NCBI GenBank assembly: GCA_948144175.1
Contig: CANXME010002181.1
Coordinates: 1,426,001 to 1,490,000, forward strand
DNA: 64,000 nt
From: Closterium sp. NIES-65
Lineage: Eukaryota; Streptophyta; Zygnematophyceae; Desmidiales; Closteriaceae
Direction: 5' to 3'
The notes beneath the pieces are model-generated. The model had not been told where the DNA came from. It ran no database searches and worked only from the letters and a program-made list of their open reading frames with translations. The position numbers were made by a program, and so were the translations under genes. Positions 1-10,290 of the stretch are shown in pieces (the first letter of the stretch is position 1; every line of letters starts with the position of its first letter).

Positions 1-1165
1 GGAAAGGGAAGGGGGGTGGGACAGAAAGTGGTGATGTATAAGTAGATTCCTTTTAAATCAAAGTGGGTGAGTGGGGGAGGGCGTGCCAGTGGGAGGGCAA
101 GTGAGACAGAAAAGAGGGGTCAGAGGGAATTGCGAGTGAGGTTTGTGATAGGAAAGTTGTGGGTGATGGGAAAAGGAAAAGGGTGGTGGAGTTGCGGAGG
201 GAGCAATGCTGTAGAGTGTCAGTCACTGTTAGTTCCGCGCATTGCTACGCTCAATAACATGGCAGGGCATTCGCAGGGCATGCACCACTCCACGCACAGA
301 GTATTGGACACACGGCTGCGATGCATTCAGCTGGGCGGCATTCGGCCTCTCACCAATCAACCTTCAGCCTTTCACGACCAGAAACACAATTGAATCACCT
401 GAACATGACCTGAGAGTGACCTGAGAGTGACCTGAGTGTGACCTGAGTGTGACCTGGAAATTACAACAGTGACTTGCGAGTCACCTGGAAAATACCCGAG
501 AGCGAATTGAGAGTGACCTGCTAGTGAACCATTGGTGACCCATAACTAGCAGGTCACCTGGTGAAGGCCCATGTTCCTCGTACCACCCACGCACCTTCTG
601 CACCTACCGAAGAGCAGCAACAAGTGAACCATCACAGCCCACTTGGTTCCTCTCCCCATGCACCTACTCCTTCCACTTCTCGTCCGTGGGGAACCACATC
701 GCCACGGGGCAGCACCCCACCTCTCGGGCACCTCTCGGGCACGTCCGCCACGTCAACAGCTCGCAGGCTGCCCGTGAACAGTGGGCCCACGCCGGTGGGG
801 CGAAAATCCATGGAGCGGCCGTTGGTCAATCCGTGGGGCGAGAGTTGGTGTAGGAGAGGAGAGGCAGGTGCGAAGCTGGAGGAGTGGGGAACGGGAGAGG
901 GACGGGGGGACAAGAGAAAACAGCACAGCGGTTTGTGAGAGAGGGGCGGCGAGTCTGCGCAGTGGGGCAGAAGCTGGTGTGGGAGAAGCAGGTGCTGAGC
1001 AGGAAAGGAGGGGAAAGGGACAGTGCAATGCTTGTATCAGTTTTGAAAAATCTCAAGGGGCTGAGAGAAAGTGGCCGTACAAAAGGTGGGAAATTGTAAT
1101 ACACGCTGAGAGAAGCGGCGGGAATGAGTGCAGTGGGGCAGAATTCAGCTAGGAGTAACAGGTGC
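1..1165 (+). repeat. R1 dispersed repeat, copy a, left part
   Basis: Non-coding G-rich stretch sharing ordered landmarks with four other places in the window. They include GATGTATAAGTAGAT near 33, a GTCAGTCACTGTTAGTTCC block near 218, a GGGCATTCGCAGGGCATG block near 266, a short tandem run of TGACCTGAGAG units at about 403-515, and GTGGGAGAAGCAGGTG near 978. The same landmarks recur in the same order near 15,860-16,950 and 27,330-27,980. The copy is cut at 1,165 by copia-1 and resumes at 8,955. ORFs here are short, overlapping on both strands and unlike any protein I know. Confidence 0.6.
1161..1165. repeat. Target site duplication of copia-1, left (GGTGC)
   Basis: GGTGC directly precedes the 5' LTR and recurs at 8,955-8,959 directly after the 3' LTR. 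The joined pre-insertion sequence, ..AACAGGTGCGGAGTTGG.., resembles the GGGAGAAGCAGGTG landmark of R1. Confidence 0.95.
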
Positions 1166-1542
1166 TGTTAGAATTATATATTGTAGCATGCTAAGCACAT
1201 GTGACTGTACACCAATTGTGGTGTACAGTTGGGTTGGGACTACACCCAACATTGGGTGTAGTCTTGCACTTGGGGTGCCAATCCACCCAATTGTGGTGGA
1301 GGCCCCAAATGCAACCCATTGGGCCATAGGTTACCCCACTTCCCAAAGTGAGGCCAACCCAACCCATTGGGCCATAGGTTGCCCCACTCCCCAAAGTGAG
1401 TCCAACCCAACCCTATGGGCCATAGGTTGGTTCACTCCCCCATTTCCACCTTCCTCCCTTTCCCTTCCACACCTCTCTTCCAAACTATGTATGCTAGGCT
1501 TCCTCTCTAATCTGATCATTGATTCAACTTCCAATCTTCACA
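1166..1542 (+). repeat. copia-1 5' LTR
   Basis: Begins TGTTAGAATT and ends CTTCACA, a TG...CA LTR. It matches 8,578-8,954 without indels and with two substitutions. A TATA-like TTATATATT lies at about 1,174-1,182, close to the LTR start. Internal short repeats of the type GGGCCATAGGTT occur three times at about 1,322-1,437. Confidence 0.95.
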
Positions 1543-1554
1543 TGGTATCAGAGC
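1543..1554 (+). promoter_or_regulatory. copia-1 primer binding site (initiator Met tRNA)
   Basis: TGGTATCAGAGC directly abuts the 5' LTR. It is the usual plant copia minus-strand primer site, complementary to the 3' end of initiator Met tRNA. Confidence 0.92.
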
Positions 1555-1599
1555 TAGTTCTTCCTAAGCCTAACTCTCCTTCCCTTAAAGTTTTTATTT

Positions 1600-3157
1600 T
1601 TCATGGGCCCACCCCTCAGCCACGATTCCCCTCCTCCGTGTGGCTCCGCCTAGCATACTCGCCGCGACCTACGCCGTCGCCACCTTCCCCTCCCGCCGCC
1701 GCGTCTGCTCCGGCGCCGCCTGCGCATCCCACCGCGACGCCCCGTCGCCACCTCCCCTCTCCCGCCGCCGCGCCTACTTCAGGCGCCGCCTGCGCATCCC
1801 GCTGCCGCGACGCCCCGTCGCCGCCTGCCCCTCCCGCGGCCGCGCCGTCACGTCACCACCTCCCCTCCCCGCTGCCGCGCCTTCCTCGGCGCCGCCTGCG
1901 CATCCCGCCGCCGCGACGCTTCGTCGCCGCCGCAAGACCCGCCGCCGCACCTGCTTCGGCGCCGCCCGCGCACACCCCCGCCGCGACGCCTCGTCGCCGC
2001 CTGCCTCTCCCGCAGCCGCGTCGTCCAGTCGCCGCCTCCCCTCCTCGCCGCCGCGCCTTCCTCGGCGTCGCCTGCGTCTCCTGCCGCCGCGACTCTTCAT
2101 CGCCGCCGCACGTCCCGCCGCCGCGCCTGCTTCGGCGCCGCCCGCGCATCCCCCCCCGCCGCGACGCCTCGTCGCCGCCTACCCCTCCCGCGGCCGCGCC
2201 GTCACGTCGCAGCCTCCCCTCCCCGCCGCCGCGCCTTCTTCAGCGCCGCCTGCGCATCCCGCCGCCGCGACGCTTCGTCGCCGCCGCAAGACCCGCCGCC
2301 GCGCCTGCTTCGGCGCCGCCCGCGCACACCCCCTCCGCGACGCCTCGTCGCCGCCCGCCTCTCCCGCAGCCGCGTCGTCCCGTCGCCGCCTCCCCTTCCC
2401 GCCGCCGCGCCTTCCTCGGCGCCGCCTGCGCCTCCTGCCGCCGCGACTCCTCGTCGCCGCCGCACGTCCCGCAGCCGCGACTTCGCGTCGCCGCCTGCAC
2501 GCCCTCGTCGCCGCGACCTTACGCCGCCGCCTGCGCATCCCGCCGCCGCGGCCTCCGGTCGCTCGTGCATCCCCCCGCCGCGACCTCCTCTCCGCCGCCC
2601 GCGCATCCCTCCGCCGCAACCTGCTCGTCGCCGCCCGCGCATCCCGCCACCGCGACCTACCGTCGCCACCCGCGCATCCCGCTGCTCCTACTGCCCCGCC
2701 CACAGCTGCAACTGTCTTCCCCCTCTTCCCCCCCCCCCCCCCCCCCCCCCCTCCTCCTCCTCCCCTCCTCCCGCAGCAGCAGCAGCCTCGGGAGCAGCGG
2801 CAGCAGCAGCAGCAGCGGCGGCAGCAGCGACATCGGCAGCAGCGGTGGTGGTGGAGGCAGCGGCAGCAGCGGCAGCAGCAGCGGCAGCGGCAGCAGCGGC
2901 AGCAGCAGCAGCAGCGGCGGCAGCAGCGACATCGGCAGCAGCGGTGGTGGTGGCGGCAGCGGCAGCAGCGGCAGCAGCAGCAGCAGCGGCGATAGCAGCA
3001 GCAGCCGGCGCCTCCGCAACTGCAATACCCCCCCCCCCCCCACCCCCCCCTCGGCCGCCGCGGGTCCACCCGCCGTCGCCTCCTCCCTTGACCGCCGCGG
3101 GTCCACCTGCCGCCGTCCCTCTCGAGGCCGCCGCGGGTCCACCCGCTGTCGCCTCCC
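1600..3157 (+). other. copia-1 GC-rich leader with internal duplications
   Basis: About 1.5 kb between primer site and gag, dominated by CGCCGCCGC triplets. A block of 354 bp is tandemly duplicated (for example CCCGCGGCCGCGCC at 1,833 and 2,187, and CGCAAGACCC at 1,931 and 2,285). A CAG/GGC-rich block has a 99-bp tandem duplication (CAGCAGCGAC at 2,822 and 2,921). Both periods are multiples of three. Several frames stay open on both strands because of the triplet composition, so the long ORFs here (up to 748 aa) are probably not genes. Confidence 0.75.
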
Positions 3158-4920
3158 ATGGCTACCAATCCTCCCTCCCTCCCTCCTCCCATTGATGCCT
3201 CCTCCGTCGACAAGCTCCAGCTTGCCGCGGACCGCTCGGCGGTCAACTGGCATTCCTTCGTCGGGAGCATCCGTCGTGTTCTCCAGGACGCATTCGTCGG
3301 ACCCTACTGCGTCCTCGACGTCCTCCTCCGCGCCCGCAAGCCCTCCAGCCCACGGCACCCAATCACCCTGGTGAACCCCCCCCACCCCCCATTCCTCCTG
3401 GCCCTCCTCCTCCTGAACCTACCTTGGAGATCGCCACCACCCAAGAGCTCCAGGCGGCCGCCGACGCCACCTTTCTCCACGATCGCCGCGAGTACCTCAT
3501 CCGCAAGGCGGAGCATGAGGTTGCGGTGCATCATCACGACTTCACTGTAGCAGAACGTGCCAACCGCCTGGCTCTCCTTGATGAGTATAACGCGGCCATG
3601 GCAGACTACCTCCCCAAGAGCATTGCATGGGCCACTGCTGACAACCGCGCCTGCACCATCCTCCTCGGCGCACTCCCCGATGCCCTCATGCGCCGTTTCC
3701 AAGCTCGCGAGATGCGCGCCTCCCTCATCTGGGCTGAGCTTCAGGCGATGTTCGAGCGCCGCGACATCAGCTCCGTCGGCGCCCTCTTCCAGGAGTACTT
3801 CTCCATCACCCTCGCCACCTGTGATGGCGCAGTTGACTACGTGGGGCGCATGCATGAGGTCGCTGATCGTCTCTCAGCACGCCAAGCTGCCCTCCCCGAG
3901 CCACTGCAGATCCACCGCCTCCTCTACAACCTCACCCCGGACTACGAGTCCCGCCTCCATGCCTTCACTGAGGCAAACCCCTTGGCCGGCCTCAACGACG
4001 TGGTCCAGTGGATTATTAACACGGAGGTCAAGCTCCGCACACCCATCGTCAACCTTACCACCCCTCAGTCCTCCTCCTCCAGCTCCCTCAATGCTACACA
4101 GCCGCGCAACCAGGGTGGTCGCAGCAGCGGCGGTGGAGGTCGTGGAGCAGGTGGCGGTGGTGGTGGAGGTCGCGGTGGTGGTGGTGGCGGTGGTGGTGGC
4201 CGTGGTGGCCGTGGTGGTGGTGGTGGTGGTAGCGCTGGCGGCACCTCTGCTGGAGGACCCTCCGGTGCTGGGGGTGCGGTGACTCGAGGCGGTCGCCCTG
4301 GCACTCTCCCCCCATGCACGTATGTGAGCCGCCATGGTCCCCATGCTAGTACCCCTTGTGGCCAAACCAACCATCCCCCCGCCACGTGCTTCAAGGCGCT
4401 CGATGACGCCTGGGTCGATCGGGGCAACACTTGCACCCCTCCTCGTTGGAACACTGTCACCCCTCGCCCCTCCCTGGTGGATGTTCAAACTCTCCCCTCT
4501 TTCCTCCCCGCTCACCTCCGCCTGGTTACCCCCTCCCCGCCTTCCCAGCTGCAGCAGTTTCAGCAGCATCAGCAGCAGCAGCACCAGTACTTCCAGCAGC
4601 AGTTCCAGCAGCAGCCGCAGTTTCTCCAGCCGCAGCAGCCGCCACCGCCGCCCCAATTCTTCCAGCCTCCTCTGCATTCGCAGCAGCAATTCCCTCCGCC
4701 ACTATGGCAGCAGCAGCCGATGACCTTCGGCACAGCGGCTATGGCCGCTCATGCCTCCCTTACTCCCCCCTGGGGTTCCCTCCCCTCTGCCCCCCCAACC
4801 GTCCCCGACACTTCGAGTAGTTTCCTTGGTAATCTCAGTGTTGCACCGTCCGTCGCTTCCATGTATCCCTCTGCTATCAATGAGACTTCGTTCCAGTATC
4901 CCGTGCCCCCTCCTCCTCCC
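3158..4920 (+). pseudogene. gag: copia-1 gag (nucleocapsid), frameshifted near its 5' end
   Basis: Structural Gag polyprotein of copia-1, which would form the cytoplasmic virus-like particle. The ATG at 3,158 opens MATNPPSLPP; a C-homopolymer region at about 3,376-3,390 shifts the frame, and the rest continues in another frame (open from about 3,424). The body resembles the copia Gag (UBN2-like) helical domain, with IWAELQAMFE and LLYNLTPDYES. A glycine-rich tail (about 4,120-4,270) follows, then a Cys/His motif with spacing C-x13-C-x4-H-x4-C at about 4,315-4,395, and a Gln/Pro-rich linker. Gag and pol are in one frame after the shift. An assembly error in the C run cannot be excluded. Confidence 0.85.
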
Positions 4921-6707
4921 TCTTCCCCCACCCTGGACTTTGTCCTTGACAGTGGAGCCACTGAAACCGCACTGAAAGACGCTGGCACTCTCACCCCCCT
5001 ACCACTTCCCACTCAGGTTCATGGAGCTGATTCCAGCTTTTCCATTCCATGCACTCACCTCTCCACCCTCCCTTGCACTGCCTTCCCCTCCGGTAAGGTT
5101 ATAGGTCTCCATATCCCCACTCTCCGCAACAACCTCCTCTCCCACCGTGAACTCCAAGGTGTTGGTATTACCGTCATTTACCCCGGTTATGCCAATTACT
5201 GTGATCTCTACCAAACCTCCTCTGGCCGCTTCCTCCTCCGCATTCCGCTTTGTCCCCGCACTCGCCTCTATACACTCCACACACCTCGCCCATCCTTCTG
5301 CCATGTCACCACCCGTTCCGGTGCTACTACCGGCCCACCTCCTCCTCCCCTACTTCCCCCCTCCCCTCCCCCTCACGCATCCTCATCTCCCTCCCCACCA
5401 TCCTCCTCTCCTCCCGTCCCTTCCGTCACCCCATCTCCCTCCTCCTCCACTACCCTCTCGCACCCTGCCGTCCTCTTACACCACAGACTCGGCCATCCCA
5501 ACTTCACCGCCCTTCGCACCACCGTCACCTCTCGCCTCCTCCGCAGCCTTCCTCCCGTCTTACCCCCCCTCCCCTCCTCCCCCTCTCCCCCATGCCCATC
5601 CTGCATTCACGGCAAGCTCAAGCAGTCCCCCCCCCACAGTCATCCCACCTTCGCCGCCGCCCCCATTGACCTTGTGCACATGGACCTCTGGAGCCCCTAT
5701 CCCATCCGCTCCCGCCAGGGGCATCGGTACATGCTCGTCCTTGTTGACGACCACAGCCGGTACTCCACCACCTTCTTTCTTCACACGAAAGATCAGGTGC
5801 CGGCTGTGGTCATCAACTGGGCCGAGCTGTGCCGCAATCACTTCAAACGCCCCATCGGCCGCCTTCACTCTGACGGTGGCGGTGAGTTCATCAATCACAC
5901 TCTCGCCACATACTGCAAAACTTACGGTATCCAACAGACCTCCACCCTTCCCCACTCCCCTCAGCAAAACGGCATTGCTGAGAGTGAGATCACCAAGATC
6001 GCTCGCTGTCTCATTGCTCATGCTTCCACCCCTCCTTCCCTCTGGAGCTATGCCCTCCTCCACGCCGCCCTTCTCCTCAATCTCCGCTCGCACCCTCAGC
6101 ATCCTTCCTCCTCCCCCACAGAGCTTTGGTCCAACTCCAAACCAGACGCTGCCGGCCTTCGCGTTTGGGGCTGCAAGGCCTTCGTTCTCATCCCACCCGC
6201 CGACCGCTCCCGCGCCACTGGCAAGCTTGCTCCTCGCGCCCTGGAATGCGTTTACCTTGGGCACAACCGGGCCGGGACTCCCCCGGCTACCTCTTCCTCC
6301 ACCCTCCCACCAATCGCCTCATCCGCAGCAGCGACGTCGTCTTTGACGAATCCGTTCCCTATTACTCCACTCCTCCCCCTGACCCTCTTCCTCCTCCCAC
6401 TCGTCCCCTCGCTTGGACCGACACAGTCCTCCCGCCCCTCCTCCCTCCCGCCCCTCTCCTCCCACCCGTCGCCGCCCCGCTCCCGCCCTCCTCCTCTGCC
6501 GACGTCTACGACCCTGCCGCACCTCCTTCCCCCGCTCACTCGGCCGCACCCCCTCCCCCCTCTCCCTCCTCCTCTCCCTCTCCCTCCTTCCAGCAGCCGG
6601 ACCCGCAGCAGCAGCAGCAGCAGCAGCACCCGGGACAGCCGCCTCAGCAGCAGCCGGGGCAGCAGCAGCAGCAGCAGCGGCAACTGGGACAGCAGCAGCC
6701 GCAGTAG
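4921..6707 (+). pseudogene. pol: copia-1 protease and integrase, frameshifted in the integrase C-terminal region
   Basis: Aspartic protease with the catalytic DSGAT at about 4,948. A GAG-pre-integrase zinc region follows (HHRLGHP at about 5,480, CPSCIHGK at about 5,595), then an integrase core with its acidic triad in MDLWSP (about 5,680), HSDGGGEF (about 5,867) and NGIAESE (about 5,968). It would cleave the polyprotein and insert the cDNA. The frame shifts at about 6,270-6,290, just after YLGHN. Beyond it the frame reads SPGYLFL and VVFDE, as expected for this region, then a Pro/Ser/Gln-rich linker ending at TAG 6,705-6,707. Confidence 0.88.
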
Positions 6708-7004
6708 CAGCAGCAGCAGCAGCGGCCTCAGCAGGGGCAGCCCCACCATCCCCCGCACCAACAGCGCGTCACCTCTCGCTCCTCCCCCTTTCTCCTTCCC
6801 CGCATGCACACCCGTTCCCTGGATCGCATCCTTGGGACCCCTCCTCCTCCTCCTTCCCTTCAACTCCTTGAAGACTCTCACGAGGAGTTTCTCACCATCC
6901 AGCAGCACACTCCATTCCTAGCCACCCTCTTTCTTGACTTCCTTGGCTTCCCCGTTCTCGGTGCCACCTCCACCCCCACCGTCTTCACTCCCTCCACCTT
7001 CTAA

Positions 7005-8534
7005 GAGGCCATCACATGCCCTGACGCGGACAAGTGGATAGCGGCAATCTTCCAGGAATGCGAGGCGTTTATCCGCAACGACTCCTTCGTTGACGTCCCC
7101 CTCCCTGCCGATGCCAACCTTGTTGAGGGCAAGTGGGTCTTTCGGGTAAAGCAGCTGCCGGACGAGGACCCCGTCTACAAAGCCCGCTACTGCGCCAAGG
7201 GCTTCACCCAGACACATGGGGAGGACTTCTGGGGCACCTACGCTCCCACCGCCAAACCCCCCACCCTTCGCACAGTCATGGACATTGGTGCGCGTGACAA
7301 CATGGAGATCGAATCCATGGACGTCTCCAATGCGTTCCTGCAGGGCGACCTGCACGAGCGCATTTTCCTCCGGCGCCCACCCGGGTTCCACGCAGCCTTC
7401 CCTGAGAACACTGTCTGGCAGCTGCGTCGCCCTGTCTACGGCTTGAAGCAGGCACCGCGCGAATGGCATGCAAAGCTGGCTGCCACCTTAGGATCTCTTG
7501 GCTTCTCTGCTTCCCATTCCGACGCCAGCCTCTTCATCCGCTCCTCCCCCCGCCGCTTCTTCATTCTGGTGTATGTCGACGACATGATCCTGCTCTCTGA
7601 CACCAAGGCCGACATGGCGCAGACGAAGCAGGCCCTGCAGCAGCAGCTCAAGTGCAAAGACCTTGGCGCCCTTTCCCACTACCTGGGCATGGCCATCACG
7701 CGTGACCGCCCTGCTCGCACCATCACCCTCTCCCAGTCCCATTACATCGGCCAGGTCTTGGAGAAGTTCGACATGGCGCTGGCCAAACCCGTCTCCACCC
7801 CCCTCCCCTTCGGCCACCAACTCGCTCCACCCACCTCTCCCACCTCCTCCCCCCACCCCTATGCCGAGCTCGTTGGGTCTCTGATGTACGCGATGATGTG
7901 CACCCGCCCCGACCTCGCCTACCCCATCAGCGTGCTCGCTCGCTTCGTCGGCACCGGTCGTCACACTGAGGAGCACTGGAAGGCTGCCAAGCGGGTCCTC
8001 CGCTACCTTTGCGGAACCAAGGACCTTGCCCTCACCCTTGGCGGTCCTTCCCCTCCTCTTCTCTCGGGCTTCAGCGACTCCTCTTGGGCTGACACGCAGC
8101 CGGACCGCCGCTCCTCCCAGGGCTACGGCTTCGCCCTTGGCAGCGGCCTCATCAGATGGCGCTCCACCCGCTCCTCCGCCATCTCTCTCTCCACCTGCGA
8201 GGCCGAGCTCTACGCCGGCACCATGGCTGCTCAGGAATCCCGCTGGCTCTGCTTCCTACTTGCAGAGCTTGGCGCTCCCCAGACGTGCCCCACTCTCTGG
8301 TGCGACAATGCCAGCACTATCCATCTCACTGAGGACCCCGTTTATCATGCCCGCTCCAAGCACATCGAGCTCCGCTACTTTTTCATTCGCGAACTTGTCC
8401 AGAAGGGCCTTATTGCCGTTCGCAAAATCGCGTCCGAGGCCAACTTGGCCGACAACTTCACCAAGGCCCTCCTTCGCCCTGCGCACTCCGCTTTCCTTCA
8501 CCTCATTGGTCTCGCTCGCCCAGGCGCCCCTTGA
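7005..8534 (+). pseudogene. pol: copia-1 reverse transcriptase and RNase H, cut off by upstream stops
   Basis: The frame after the integrase shift is interrupted by TAG 6,705-6,707 and TAA 7,002-7,004, then stays open to the TGA ending at 8,534. It starts EAITCPDADKW and carries the RT landmarks DVSNAFLQGDL (about 7,319), YGLKQAPREW (about 7,438) and the catalytic YVDD (about 7,572). The copia RNase H domain follows with SDSSWAD (about 8,073), CEAELYAG and SKHIELRYFFIRE. It would copy element RNA into DNA. An ATG at 7,278 lies inside the RT domain and is not a true start. Confidence 0.9.
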
Positions 8535-8568
8535 ATTAGGGGTTGTTCTCTTCTTGTGTTAGCATGCT

Positions 8569-8577
8569 AAGGGGTTG
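8569..8577 (+). promoter_or_regulatory. copia-1 polypurine tract (probable)
   Basis: AAGGGGTTG lies directly before the 3' LTR, where plus-strand priming is expected. A similar TTAGGGGTTG sits at about 8,536, so the exact priming site is uncertain. Confidence 0.5.
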
Positions 8578-8954
8578 TGTTAGAATTATATATTGTAGCA
8601 TGCTAAGCACATGTGACTGTACACCAATTGTGGTGTACAGTTGGGTTGGGACTACACCCAACATTGGGTGTAGTCTTGCACTTGGGGTGCCAATCCACCC
8701 AATTGTGGTGGAGCCCCCAAATGCAACCCATTGGGCCATAGGTTACCCCACTTCCCAAAGTGAGGCCAACCCAACCCATTGGGCCATAGGTTGCCCCACT
8801 CCCCAAAGTGAGTCCAACCCAACCCTATGGGCCATAGGTTGGTTCACTCCCCCATTTCCACCTTCCTCCCTTTCCCTTCCACACCTCTCTTCCAAACTAT
8901 GTATGCTAGGCTTCCTCTCTAATCTGATCATTAATTCAACTTCCAATCTTCACA
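8578..8954 (+). repeat. copia-1 3' LTR
   Basis: Same 377-bp sequence as the 5' LTR, with C at 8,714 and A at 8,933 replacing G at the matching 5' positions. Followed directly by the target duplication GGTGC at 8,955-8,959. Confidence 0.95.
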
Positions 8955-10290
8955 GGTGCGGAGTTGGAGCGGGAGAGGGAGTTGGGAGAGGGAAGGAGCA
9001 GGGAGGGCGGGAACGGAGCTGCGCCATGGTGAGATGGGAAAGGTAGCAGGAGGGCCCAGGCAGACACACGATTGTAAGGTCGACACGAGATCCATGTGGG
9101 TTCTGGCAGGCGGGCGGAACGTGGGGGTGCAGGTGACGCAGGCGCACGCACAGGTAGCCTGGGGGGCAATCATCCAGGTGAGGCACGGCGCGGTCATCGT
9201 CCAGGTTGACACGCGCGGCGTGGTGATGCCTGCGCACGCACATTGCAATCAGCCCACACAAATTGATTTCGCCGGAATCGAGCCGCAAGGCAGGTCAGTG
9301 GTCGAGGCAGAGCCTGGCGCCTGGACTGGGGGACGGGGTACGGGAGGGGGGAGGAGAAGGAGAATAGAACATGGGAAAGGGTACCGGTAAAGGGAGGGGA
9401 TAAAGAGGGGGAGTGGGTTGCGGGAAAGAGGAGCGGGTAAGGGGAAGGGACGGGAAGGGGGACGGGAAGGGGAAGAAAAGGGTAAGGGAAGGGATGGAGG
9501 TAAGGCGAGGGAGAGGAGGTAAGCGGAGGGAGAGGTGCAAGATTAATGAAGGGGTAAGCAGATGGGGGATAGGTAAAGGCGCGGGAGCGGGTAACACAGA
9601 GTGTGTACGGGTAACACAAGGGGGTAAGGGATGGTCCGGGGGTGCATTGGCAAGCAGAATGGCTGTGCGAGTGGGTGCGAGGGGGCATGGGAACAGCAAG
9701 CAGGAGTGGAGCGGAGCTGGATGGTTGGATGGAGTGACTCTCGCACACGTCGTCCCTGCCCCGCATTGACTGCTCAGAGCTGCTCACATTGGCCAGCGCA
9801 TCAGCTTCTCAACCGCACCCTCCGCCAGCCCCGTCAAGCACAGACCCATCTTTACCCTCTTTCACCGTCCTTTCCTTCAGCTCCCTTTCCTTCACCGCCG
9901 CTTCACCCTCCCTTCACCGCGCCCCGCACCAGTCTGAGTGACTCTCACACATCCCACCCACAACAACCCCTCAGAGCCTCTGTCATTCTTCTCCACCACT
10001 GCCACAGCACATGCTGCCTCCGCCATTCTTCTCCCTCTTCTTCTCCTCCTCTTCTCTTTGAGCTTCAATGTACCCATATCCTTCTCCTCTTGTGCGTCCA
10101 CAGGAGCGCTGATCTGACCAACATCGCGTACCTGGTCAGATATCGCAAAGCCTGCGACTTCACTATCAGTCGCCGAGCCGCACAACACCCATCCTCCACC
10201 TTCACGCGCGCAGTCCGCCACCTAGAATCGCGGTTCCAACTTCCCAGTCGCCCTCCCAAAGCAGAATCCGGATTTTCTTTTCGCTCGTGA
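8955..10290 (+). repeat. R1 dispersed repeat, copy a, right part
   Basis: Continues the R1 copy broken by copia-1. It is G-rich to about 9,700 (GGGAAGGGG-type runs at 9,340-9,540) and then C-rich. The C-rich half shares CGCCCCGCACCAG-type blocks with about 28,655, and its end (TCAGTCGCCGAGC near 10,165, CCAGTCGCCCTCC near 10,245) matches the end of copy c near 29,023 and 29,113. No gene is supported. A 219-aa ORF at 9,631-10,290 is low-complexity and overlaps the repeat. Confidence 0.5.

Larger units (their letters stand above)
1166..8954 (+). mobile_element. copia-1: full-length Ty1/copia LTR retrotransposon, coding region decayed
   Basis: A 7,789-bp element bounded by two 377-bp direct LTRs (1,166-1,542 and 8,578-8,954) and a 5-bp target duplication GGTGC (1,161-1,165 and 8,955-8,959). 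In order it holds a TGGTATCAGAGC primer site, a long GC-rich leader, gag, protease, integrase, reverse transcriptase and RNase H. Integrase before RT makes it copia rather than gypsy. The LTRs differ at only two positions (G1302/C8714 and G1521/A8933), so insertion was recent. The reading frame nevertheless has two frameshifts and two stops, so this copy is not autonomous. It landed inside an R1 repeat. Confidence 0.95.

Noticed and set aside
1128-3374. 748-aa and several other long ORFs in the copia-1 5' region
   Set aside because: They start in or before the LTR, run through CGCCGCCGC and CAG triplet repeats, and are open on both strands; composition explains them.
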